Source: Rhodococcus sp. IEGM 1379 (GTDB taxonomy: Bacteria; Actinomycetota; Actinomycetes; Mycobacteriales; Mycobacteriaceae). From it: DNA of 39,977 nt. Position 1 is the first letter of the stretch, and every line of letters begins with the position of its first letter. The translations under genes were made by a program, and so were the position numbers. The stretch covers positions 1-39,977 of the forward strand of contig NZ_JASHKR010000043.1 of the NCBI RefSeq assembly GCF_030056815.1, given 5' to 3'. This document shows, in pieces, positions 26,309 through 33,530 of this stretch. The notes under the pieces are model-generated. The model ran no database searches. It worked only from the letters and a program-made list of their open reading frames with translations, and was not told where the DNA came from.

Positions 26309-27603
26309 ACCAGTACATCTCCGATCAAGTCGACAATCTGATCGCGCAACGACCAGGAAAGACCCTACTCGAACCTGAGTACACCGATGAAGCGATCAAG
26401 ATCAATGATTTCATCTACCGCAGTGGCGGTACCAGTTCCGCGTACATGATCGTCACCCCAGTTGGCCGGATCATCGTCAACACGGGCTGCGGATTCGAAG
26501 GACCGCATCATCGAAAGTTGTTCGACGACATCTACTCCGGGCCGACGCGATACATCATCACCACCCAAGGCCATACCGATCATGTGGGAGGAGTGCACGC
26601 CTTTCGTGAGCTGGGCGCCGTCTACGTGGCAAACGAACTGAACCAGGCGGTTCAACTCGACGATGCACGGGTCATCAAGCGAATGCGCCAGTGGGCACCC
26701 GTGTGGTTCGGCCGGGACGCCGATACCGTCACCCGCTTTGCCGCCGAATTCCCGTCCGTGTCGAACGCACAGGACGAGCCGGTTCCGGATCTCACCTTCC
26801 GTGATCGCCTCGACTTGACGGTGGGCGGACTAGACGTCGAATTGTATTCCGGCGTAGGCGAAACAGTGGACGGCACGATGGTGTGGCTTCCGCAGCATCG
26901 CATCGCGATGATCAGTAACCTCCTCGGCCCTCTCTTTGGCCACTTTCCCAATCTCAATACCGTTCGCGGACAGCGATACCGCTTTGTCGAGCCGTACCTG
27001 CAGACGATTCGCACACTGCGTGATCTGCGTCCGCAGACCTTGATCACCGGCCGCGGCGAGCCCATCGAGGGCGAAGAACTGATCGACGCAGTCTTGAAAC
27101 GGATGTACGACGCCGTCGACTACGTCCACCGAACCACTCTCGACGGCATCAACTCCGGTAAGTCAGTCGAAACATTGATGCGCGAAATCACTTTGCCGCC
27201 AGCACTTTACGTCGGACAGGGCTACGGTCAGGTCAAATGGGGAGTCAAGACGATCTGGGAGACCTACCTCGGATGGTTCCACCACGACGCCACCACCGCA
27301 CTCTATGATCTGCCGCGAGCGAAAACTCTGGCCGATCTGGTCGAACTGGCCGGCGTAGCGCGCGCGATCGAACTCGCCGAAACGCGGCTCGCCGAAGGTG
27401 AAGTGGTCGAGGCCACCGCACTGTCCGAGGCAGTTCTCGCATTCGATCCCGACAACGGACCGGCTACCCGCACCCTTCTTGCCTGCCACCGGGAACTGCT
27501 GACGCAGCCGTCCACCGAGGCGAACTTCTGGGAATCCGGTTGGTTGGCACACCAGATCAAGAAACTCGAAGCGGCAGTCGCAGAATTGGATACGAACCGA
27601 TGA
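26305..27603 (+). CDS. MBL-fold protein with alkylsulfatase-type dimerisation domain, altered metal site
   Basis: The 432-residue protein has an N-terminal metallo-beta-lactamase domain and a C-terminal region resembling the alkylsulfatase dimerisation domain (YVGQGYGQVKWGVKTIWETYLGWFHHD). The metal motif reads TTQGHTDHVGG (residues 86-96). H90, D92 and H93 are present, but the first histidine of THxHxDH is Q88. The acidic residue expected in the alkylsulfatase MAEN segment is replaced in AMISNLLG. It may hydrolyse an ester, possibly a sulfate ester, with one metal, or have another role. GTG start overlaps the sulfotransferase stop; its stop overlaps the OYE start. Confidence 0.82.
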   Translation: MNQYISDQVDNLIAQRPGKTLLEPEYTDEAIKINDFIYRSGGTSSAYMIVTPVGRIIVNTGCGFEGPHHRKLFDDIYSGPTRYIITTQGHTDHVGGVHAFRELGAVYVANELNQAVQLDDARVIKRMRQWAPVWFGRDADTVTRFAAEFPSVSNAQDEPVPDLTFRDRLDLTVGGLDVELYSGVGETVDGTMVWLPQHRIAMISNLLGPLFGHFPNLNTVRGQRYRFVEPYLQTIRTLRDLRPQTLITGRGEPIEGEELIDAVLKRMYDAVDYVHRTTLDGINSGKSVETLMREITLPPALYVGQGYGQVKWGVKTIWETYLGWFHHDATTALYDLPRAKTLADLVELAGVARAIELAETRLAEGEVVEATALSEAVLAFDPDNGPATRTLLACHRELLTQPSTEANFWESGWLAHQIKKLEAAVAELDTNR

Positions 27604-28766
27604 CCACACTAGAGGCCTTCGCTCCCGCAAAGTTGGGGCCGGCAACTCTTCGGAACCGAATCATCAAGTCCGCCACGTTCGAGGGAATGACACCGAAAGG
27701 TGTGGTCACCGATGAACTGATCGACTTCCATCGCAAGTTCGCCGCCGGCGGCGTCGGCATGACAACAGTTGCCTACTGTGCTGTCGCGCCGGAAGGGCGT
27801 TCGGCCGGCGGGCAGCTCCAATGGACCGAGGAAACCGCTCCCGGGTTACGCCGCCTCACCGATGCGATTCACGCCGAAGGTGCCGCAGTCTCAGCGCAAA
27901 TCGGACATGCCGGCGCCGTCGCACCACCGAAAGCAACTGGCCAAAAGGCACTTTCAGCGAGCAAGCATTTTCACCTGACGACCCTCAGTATTGCCGAAGC
28001 CGCCACCGAGGCGGACATCGATCGGATCGTCGAGGCCCATGCGCATGCTGCCCGACAGGCCGTCGAGGCAGGGTTCGACGCGATCGAACTGCATTTCGGG
28101 CACGGCTACCTCATCAGCTCGTTCCTCAGCCCGAAACTGAACCACCGCAAAGATTCCTATGGTGGAAGTCTCGAGAATCGGGCACGCTTCGCGCGTCGTA
28201 CATCCCGCGCAGTCCGTGATGCCGTCGGCACAAAAATCGCGATTGTCGCCAAGGTCAGCATGGACGACGGCGTACCCGGCGGATTCTGGCTCGAAGAAGC
28301 AATCACGTTGGTGCGCTGGCTCGAAGACGACGGAACCCTGGACGGGGTGGTCCTCACTGCCGGTAGCTCACTCGAGAACCCCCTCTACATGTTCCGCGGC
28401 GACGCACCGCTGCGGGAATTCGGGGCACTCATGCCACAGCCGCAGAAGCTGGGAATCAAACTGGTGGGGAAACACTTCCTGCGCACCTACCCGTACACCG
28501 ATGCCTACCTTCTCGACCATGCACGCCAGATCCGCGACGCTGTGGATCTCCCGCTGGTCTTGCTCGGCGGAATCACGGGCAAAGAATCGATCGATCTCGC
28601 TATGCGTGAGGGGTTCGAGTTCGTGCAGATGGGCCGCGCTCTGCTCAGCGACCCGAACTTGATCAAGGCGATCGAGGAAGAAGGCGCCGGACAGTCACTC
28701 TGCATTCACTGCAACAAATGTATGACCACGATCTACGGGGGAACTCGCTGCGTTCTGCGACCGTAA
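27600..28766 (+). CDS. Old Yellow Enzyme-family NADH:flavin oxidoreductase with cysteine cluster
   Basis: The 388-residue protein is an FMN-dependent TIM-barrel oxidoreductase of the enoate/enone reductase family. It has the typical QIGHAG segment and the GHGYLISSFLSPKLNHRKDSYGGSLENRARF block that contributes substrate and flavin residues. The C-terminal end carries C-x2-C-x2-C-x9-C (CIHCNKCMTTIYGGTRC), like the 4Fe-4S loop of 2,4-dienoyl-CoA reductase, but the protein stops there and lacks the second Rossmann domain. It probably reduces an activated C=C bond. ATGA overlap with the MBL gene; it is the last gene of the four-gene operon. Confidence 0.88.
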   Translation: MTTLEAFAPAKLGPATLRNRIIKSATFEGMTPKGVVTDELIDFHRKFAAGGVGMTTVAYCAVAPEGRSAGGQLQWTEETAPGLRRLTDAIHAEGAAVSAQIGHAGAVAPPKATGQKALSASKHFHLTTLSIAEAATEADIDRIVEAHAHAARQAVEAGFDAIELHFGHGYLISSFLSPKLNHRKDSYGGSLENRARFARRTSRAVRDAVGTKIAIVAKVSMDDGVPGGFWLEEAITLVRWLEDDGTLDGVVLTAGSSLENPLYMFRGDAPLREFGALMPQPQKLGIKLVGKHFLRTYPYTDAYLLDHARQIRDAVDLPLVLLGGITGKESIDLAMREGFEFVQMGRALLSDPNLIKAIEEEGAGQSLCIHCNKCMTTIYGGTRCVLRP

Positions 28767-28769
28767 TCC

Positions 28770-28804
28770 ATCCCTGGCAGCAAAAGGGCTGAGCTGCCAG
28801 GGAT
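28770..28804. terminator. Hairpin terminator between OYE and DsbA-like genes
   Basis: ATCCCTGGCAGC (28770-28781) pairs perfectly with GCTGCCAGGGAT (28793-28804) around an 11-base loop. It sits between two convergent genes and can serve both directions, though neither side has a long T tract. Confidence 0.75.
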
Positions 28805-28812
28805 ACCGGGCG

Positions 28813-29472
28813 TCAGGCAGGATCGGAAGCCCGAGTGAGCAGCTGCAGGAAAACTTCTTCGGGCTGAGCACCCGACACTGCGATTGCCCGGTTGGCGACG
28901 AAGAACGGAACACCGCTGACCTGTAGCGCTCGTGCCATCGACAGATCCTCGCTGACCGCCTCGGCGGCCGCATCGGAGTCGAGCTGTTCGCGAACCGTCT
29001 CCGCATCCAATCCCACGCTGACGGCGATGCGGACCAGTTCTTCGCGATCGTCGATCACCCTGCCATCGGTGAAATGTGCCTTGAACAGCGCATCCAGAAG
29101 TTCCGTCTGCTTGTCTCCAGCCAAGTGCAGCAACCGGTGTGCGTCGAAGGTGTTGGCCGCGATCACGGTGTCGAAATTCAGATTCAGGCTGACCTCGGCA
29201 GCCGTGGTACTCACCTGGGCAAACATCTGCCGCACCTGATCAGGCGCCATACCCTTCATCTCGACCAATGCGTCGAGTTCGGTACGGCCCTCCCCCACCG
29301 GAGTCTCCGGTGCGAGCTGGTACGAGCGCCAGATGACGTTGACACGGTCCTTGTGCTCGAAGCTGTCCAGGGCGGAAAGAAACCTGGTCTTTCCGATGTA
29401 GCACCACGGACAAGCGATGTCCGACCACACTTCGATGGTCACGTCTTGGTCAATCACGATTTGATCAGTCAC
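28813..29472 (-). CDS. DsbA-family (FrnE-like) thiol oxidoreductase
   Basis: The 219-residue cytoplasmic protein has a thioredoxin fold with the active-site CPWC at residues 21-24 (VWSDIACPWCYIGK) and the long helical insertion of the DsbA/FrnE type. The cis-proline region is SGVPFFVAN. FrnE-like proteins act as disulfide isomerases or as 2-hydroxychromene-carboxylate-isomerase-like enzymes. The GTG at 29472 (MTDQIVIDQD) gives the expected length; the frame is open further upstream but without family sequence. It lies beside the second MFS remnant and is convergent with the OYE operon. Confidence 0.87.
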   Translation of the reverse strand: MTDQIVIDQDVTIEVWSDIACPWCYIGKTRFLSALDSFEHKDRVNVIWRSYQLAPETPVGEGRTELDALVEMKGMAPDQVRQMFAQVSTTAAEVSLNLNFDTVIAANTFDAHRLLHLAGDKQTELLDALFKAHFTDGRVIDDREELVRIAVSVGLDAETVREQLDSDAAAEAVSEDLSMARALQVSGVPFFVANRAIAVSGAQPEEVFLQLLTRASDPA

Positions 29473-29558
29473 CGAAGGTGCAACAACGGAACAGGGTACG
29501 AATAATCCCGCATAAGGTGACGTGGGACTTCCGTGAGCGCGCACTACGACAATCGGGG

Positions 29559-29890
29559 GTCGTGTGTATCTGCAACGCGGGAATCGGATGTGCGTACGGC
29601 TCGATGCCCGCTCTCATCATGGGTGCAGTGCCCGCAACAGCGTCCGCGAACAGCTTGAACACCCTGATGCGCTCGATCGGCACTTCCGACTCCGCAGCGG
29701 TCGTCGGTGTGATTCTTGCCCAGATGAGTGTCGAGGTCGGCGGCCGCACATTGCCGACAGAAGCGGGTTTACGTACCAGTTTACTGGTCGGATGTGGTGC
29801 GGCACTGCTGGCAGCGGCAATCGTTCTGTTCATTCCCGCACTGGGTGCCGAGCGTCTGAAGAAAAGTTCGGCTGCTTCCCCAGCCGGGAC
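29559..29890 (+). pseudogene. Second DHA2-type MFS exporter remnant (last helices only)
   Basis: From about 29559 the plus strand encodes VVCICNAGIGCAYGSMPALI, then SANSLNTLMRSIGTS, VILAQMSVEVGGRTLPTEAG and a final helix AALLAAAIVLFIPALG. This is the C-terminal end of the same exporter type as the remnant at 18330-19040. The 20 bases at 29568-29587 are identical to 18672-18691, and long blocks around them are near-identical. No start codon or upstream helices remain. Two codons are missing in the loop before SANS relative to the other copy. It is a gene fragment. Confidence 0.8.
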
Positions 29891-29978
29891 TGGGGCCGGA
29901 GCACCGGCCCTGAGGCCGGTCGGAACACCCGACTGCGGGCCAGTGCACGTCGAATACGGGAGCCAACGGTCCCTGACC

Positions 29979-30632
29979 TCAGGTGACCAGGCCACACCGG
30001 TACGCGACCAACGACGCACTCACCCTGTTGTTCACTCCAAGTTTCGAGAACAACGACGAGATATGCGACTTGATCGTGGTCTCACCGAGGTACATGCGCG
30101 CCGCAATATCGCTGTTCCCCAGACCTGTGGCCAACTCGGCCAAAACCTCACGCTCACGGTCGGTGAGGACCGCCAACGGCGTCCGATCCGGAATCGACTG
30201 ACGTGGCGCGGATGCCACGATCGCTCGAAGTGAATCCCGACTGAACAAGGCGTGATCCGACGCAACGACGCGTACAGCCTGCTGAAAGTCTTCTGGTGCA
30301 CCGTCTTTCCGCAGAAAACTGTGAGCTCCGGCCTCGACCGCCTCGATGACGACGCCGTCGACGTCGAATGCCGTCATCGCAATGACCTTGGGCGGATTAG
30401 GCATGGACATCAGCTCACGCGTCGCCTCCAAACCACCGACACGCGCCATCTTGAGATCCATCAGCACGACGTGAGGGCGAAATCGAGTGACCTTGGCAGC
30501 AACCTGGTCTCCGTCCTCGGCCTCGGCAACCACCACGATGTCAGGGGCGGCCTCGAGGATGTCTTTCATCCCGCGCCGAACCCAGGCATCGTTGTCGACA
30601 ATCAGCACCGTAATGCGCGAGTCTGTGTTCAT
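29979..30632 (-). CDS. NarL/LuxR-family response regulator
   Basis: The 217-residue protein has a receiver domain with acidic pocket residues (D13, D15), the phospho-acceptor D59 in VLMDLKM and a lysine in FLRKDG, followed by a C-terminal LuxR helix-turn-helix (LTDREREVLAELATGLGNSDIAARMYLGETTIKSHISSLFSKLG). It is 50 bases downstream of a histidine kinase gene on the same strand and is surely its partner. Targets are unknown; the adjacent secreted DUF4352-like protein on the other strand is a candidate. Confidence 0.95.
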   Translation of the reverse strand: MNTDSRITVLIVDNDAWVRRGMKDILEAAPDIVVVAEAEDGDQVAAKVTRFRPHVVLMDLKMARVGGLEATRELMSMPNPPKVIAMTAFDVDGVVIEAVEAGAHSFLRKDGAPEDFQQAVRVVASDHALFSRDSLRAIVASAPRQSIPDRTPLAVLTDREREVLAELATGLGNSDIAARMYLGETTIKSHISSLFSKLGVNNRVSASLVAYRCGLVT

Positions 30633-30682
30633 GGTGCGCTCAGATTACCGAGCGCCACCGACAGATCCGGATAAACAAGGGA

Positions 30683-31897
30683 CTAGGCGAACCAGGGCAC
30701 CCAGCAACTGACCACGAAATCGGGACCGACAACGCCGGCCTCGACCTTTCCGCCGATCTCTCGTGCCTGCTCAGCCAAACCGCGAAGTCCCGATCGCGAA
30801 CCGACCGACGTCATCGCGGGCAGATCACTGAGCCTGTTCCGTGCCGTGATCCGAATACCTTCGTGCGGTGATCCCGTGACCGAGATGACCAAGGCCTGGT
30901 CGCTGGCATACTTCTGCGCATTCGTGAGCGCTTCCTGCACAACGCGATAGCAGACATGCCCAGCCAACATTCCCACTTCTCCGGGCAGCAATTCGGTTTC
31001 GAGGCGACAATGGATTCCGGCAGCACGCGCTCCGTTGACCAGATCGCCGACAGCGTCGATACCCTGATGCCCGCTGCGAGTAGCTCGATCACCTGTTCCG
31101 CGAAGCACTCCCACGATGCTCTTGAGTTCGTCCAACGCCTCGTGCGCCGTGGTCCGAATCATTGCCGCCGTATTGACCACCTTCTCGGGGTTGTCAGCAG
31201 CACTGACTTGAAGTCCGCCCGCGAACAACGAGATTCGACTCAAACTGGCTGCGATCGTGTCATGCATGTCGCGGGCGATGCGCGTTCTTTCCTCACCGCG
31301 AATCATCTCGTCGCGCATGACATCGGTTTTCTCGGTAGCCAGATCGCGAACGTATTCCGCTTCGACCAACGCCGATTTGGTCCGAACGAGTAGTGACAGC
31401 GCAAGAACAATGCCGACCATTACTGCTGCGACAAACCACGGGATCCAAATCGGCAAGTCGTACTGCTCGATCTCCGTACCGTCTTTCGGCATAGCAGTTC
31501 CCAGTGTGAGTGCCGAGTACTCACGATCCCGAAAAGCGTCGTAGGTCAACGACATTCCGCACGCGAGGTAAACAGCGGCGGACGCTGCCGCCAATCGACT
31601 GCCACGGGCGATTCGAGCAACCGCGAACAATGCGATCAGTGCCGCCGTCGCATCGGTCGGGAAGAACAGCGGACCCACCAGCGTGATCGCCAAAACTATC
31701 CAGGGTTGTTGATGACGCCACACGAGTGCAATTCCACCGAACACGCCGAGAGCAAATCCGATGCCCACGAACCACGGCGGCATATTTCCCGATGAACCGG
31801 CGATGCTCACTGTCATGAGCGAACAGAAGATGCTCAAGGAGACGGCGGCAGTTGTCCATACGCGTCGCCGCACAGTACTTCCTCGGGTAGTGATCAC
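30683..31897 (-). CDS. NarL-type sensor histidine kinase (HisKA_3)
   Basis: The protein of about 404 residues has four to five N-terminal membrane helices without a sizeable external domain, then the HisKA_3 dimerisation region with the phospho-acceptor histidine (ERTRIARDMHDTIAASLSRIS) and a HATPase domain (VVQEALTNAQKYA ... GLRGLAEQAREIGG). The small input region suggests sensing at the membrane, as in DesK- or LiaS-like kinases. The start is uncertain: GTG at 31897 is proposed, with a TTG 13 codons upstream also in frame. It is divergent from the DUF4352-like gene. Confidence 0.92.
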   Translation of the reverse strand: MITTRGSTVRRRVWTTAAVSLSIFCSLMTVSIAGSSGNMPPWFVGIGFALGVFGGIALVWRHQQPWIVLAITLVGPLFFPTDATAALIALFAVARIARGSRLAAASAAVYLACGMSLTYDAFRDREYSALTLGTAMPKDGTEIEQYDLPIWIPWFVAAVMVGIVLALSLLVRTKSALVEAEYVRDLATEKTDVMRDEMIRGEERTRIARDMHDTIAASLSRISLFAGGLQVSAADNPEKVVNTAAMIRTTAHEALDELKSIVGVLRGTGDRATRSGHQGIDAVGDLVNGARAAGIHCRLETELLPGEVGMLAGHVCYRVVQEALTNAQKYASDQALVISVTGSPHEGIRITARNRLSDLPAMTSVGSRSGLRGLAEQAREIGGKVEAGVVGPDFVVSCWVPWFA

Positions 31898-32063
31898 CGA
31901 GCAAGCGTATCGACTGCCACCGACGACTCGAATCAACCGAAAGGACGGCCGACGCTGAAGAACACCGACTGAAAGGAGGAGTCGACCCGATCATTCGGCC
32001 GACGCGCCAGGCACCCGCAACGCCGTTGACTAGTGCCATACCCACTCTCGAAAGGCGCACATC

Positions 32064-32579
32064 ATGCGATCCCTCCGCACTCCCCTCGTTATCCTGGCCG
32101 TCGGCACAGCATTGTTCGCGACCATCGCTTCGGGCGAATCCAACGAAGCAAAGAAGGCCGAAGGCGGCGGATCACCATCGGCTCCAGCTTCGACATTCGG
32201 AGTCGGCGACGTCGTCGACCTCGGCGACTGGCGCGTCCAGGTACACGGAGTTGTCGACCCGTATGTCTCGACAAACCAGTTCATCACCGCAGATCCCGGG
32301 AATCGTTACGTCGTAATTGACACCGAGGTGACCAACAACGGTTCCAAGCCTGAAACGGTGTCGTCGATGATGTGCTTCGAACTGCAGGACAGTGCCAACA
32401 AGTCCTACGACATCGCTTTCACCGACACCAGTACCGGCAGCGTCGACGGCCAACTCGCCTCCGGAGCAGCCAAGCGCGGCGAACTGTCGTACGAGGTCCC
32501 CGAGGCAGCTACGGGCCTGCGCCTACAGTTCAAGTGCGACCTGTTGTCGTCCGGTTCGGCAACCATCAACCTCTCGTGA
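32064..32579 (+). CDS. Secreted DUF4352-like protein
   Basis: The 171-residue protein has an N-terminal signal or anchor sequence (LRTPLVILAVGTALFATIASG) with no lipobox cysteine, a short Ser/Pro/Gly linker, and an immunoglobulin-like domain of the DUF4352 type (VGDVVDLGDWRVQVHGV ... YVVIDTEVTNNGS). Such domains are extracytoplasmic and of unknown function. GAAAGG lies eight bases before the ATG. The following membrane protein gene overlaps its stop by four bases (GTGA), and the divergent two-component system may control both. Confidence 0.8.
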   Translation: MRSLRTPLVILAVGTALFATIASGESNEAKKAEGGGSPSAPASTFGVGDVVDLGDWRVQVHGVVDPYVSTNQFITADPGNRYVVIDTEVTNNGSKPETVSSMMCFELQDSANKSYDIAFTDTSTGSVDGQLASGAAKRGELSYEVPEAATGLRLQFKCDLLSSGSATINLS

Positions 32580-33058
32580 ACCGTCCAGGCGATCTGCTGC
32601 TGCGACCGTTGGTGCTCATCTCCGTCGCCGTAGTCCTGATCAACGATCACGTACTCAAAGATGCGTTCGGGAATGCGTTGACCGGGAAGCTCTCCGATAT
32701 CGCCGGAGTATTCCTGTTCCCGATCCTGCTACTTTCCGTACTCGAAGTCGCTCGCCGAACTTTAGTAGGCACCGCAGCGATCGCCTGGTCTGTCGCCGTC
32801 ACCGGAATCGGCTTCGCTGCAGTAAAACTGATTCCGGTGGTTGGCGACGCCTATGAAGACACGATCGGATTTCTCCGCTGGACAGCAAGGGGATTCAGCG
32901 GCGACTTCGCACCGATCCTCGTCTACCGGGACCCCTCGGACCTCTGGGTACTCCCGATCCTGATCGCGAGCTACCTAGTGATCACACACAGTCGCACTCG
33001 AGCGTCGGAGGGGTCGCTCGAGCACGCAAAGATCAATCCAGCGCGGCATCCAGTGTGA
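32576..33058 (+). CDS. Small multi-pass membrane protein of unknown function
   Basis: The 160-residue protein begins with GTG at 32576, overlapping the DUF4352-like stop, and has about four hydrophobic segments (LVLISVAVVLIND, VFLFPILLLSVLEVA, AIAWSVAVTGIGFAAV, LWVLPILIASYLVI). I do not recognise a family. The coupling suggests it works with the preceding secreted protein. Its 3' end overlaps the convergent osmC gene by 26 bases. Confidence 0.75.
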   Translation: MNRPGDLLLRPLVLISVAVVLINDHVLKDAFGNALTGKLSDIAGVFLFPILLLSVLEVARRTLVGTAAIAWSVAVTGIGFAAVKLIPVVGDAYEDTIGFLRWTARGFSGDFAPILVYRDPSDLWVLPILIASYLVITHSRTRASEGSLEHAKINPARHPV

Positions 33059-33467
33059 TCTCTACACCTGTCAACGCCTTACTCACCGGGCACGTTTCCT
33101 TCGCAGCCTGCGCGACCTTCGCAAAAGCATCCGCGTCGAGACCATCGACCTCGGCGCGAACAGTGAGCGTGATTCCGGTGAGCTTGAATCCGACGGTGTC
33201 GGGACCCAACGAAACGTCGGCAGTGACGTCGAGGCTCTGCGGGGTTCCGCCGGCCTCGGCAATCAGCGCTGACAACTGCATTGCATAGCAGGAGGAGTGC
33301 GCAGCCGCGATCAATTCCTCGGGGCTGGTGGTGCCGCCGGCTTCGTCGGCTGCACGTTTGGGAAATGACACATTGAAGGTCGCAACTGCGGAACTGGTGA
33401 GTTCGACCTGCCCGGATCCGGCTTCGAGTGTGCCGTTCCAAGCGGTGCGTGCGGTACGAGTTGGCAT
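33033..33467 (-). CDS. osmC: OsmC-family peroxiredoxin
   Basis: The 144-residue protein is a typical OsmC/Ohr-fold thiol peroxidase, with the two catalytic cysteines in AAHSSCYAMQLS and KETCPVSKAL and the conserved SPEELIAAA motif. It detoxifies organic hydroperoxides. The sequence type (GTLEAGSGQVELTSS) fits OsmC rather than Ohr. It sits downstream of the double TetR gene on the same strand, 63 bases away, and converges on the small membrane protein gene. Confidence 0.93.
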   Translation of the reverse strand: MPTRTARTAWNGTLEAGSGQVELTSSAVATFNVSFPKRAADEAGGTTSPEELIAAAHSSCYAMQLSALIAEAGGTPQSLDVTADVSLGPDTVGFKLTGITLTVRAEVDGLDADAFAKVAQAAKETCPVSKALTGVEITLDAALD

Positions 33468-33530
33468 TGGGTGTCCTGCTTCCGTCGATGGATGGATCGG
33501 GGAACGCCTTGCCGTTCAAACCTACCTACT

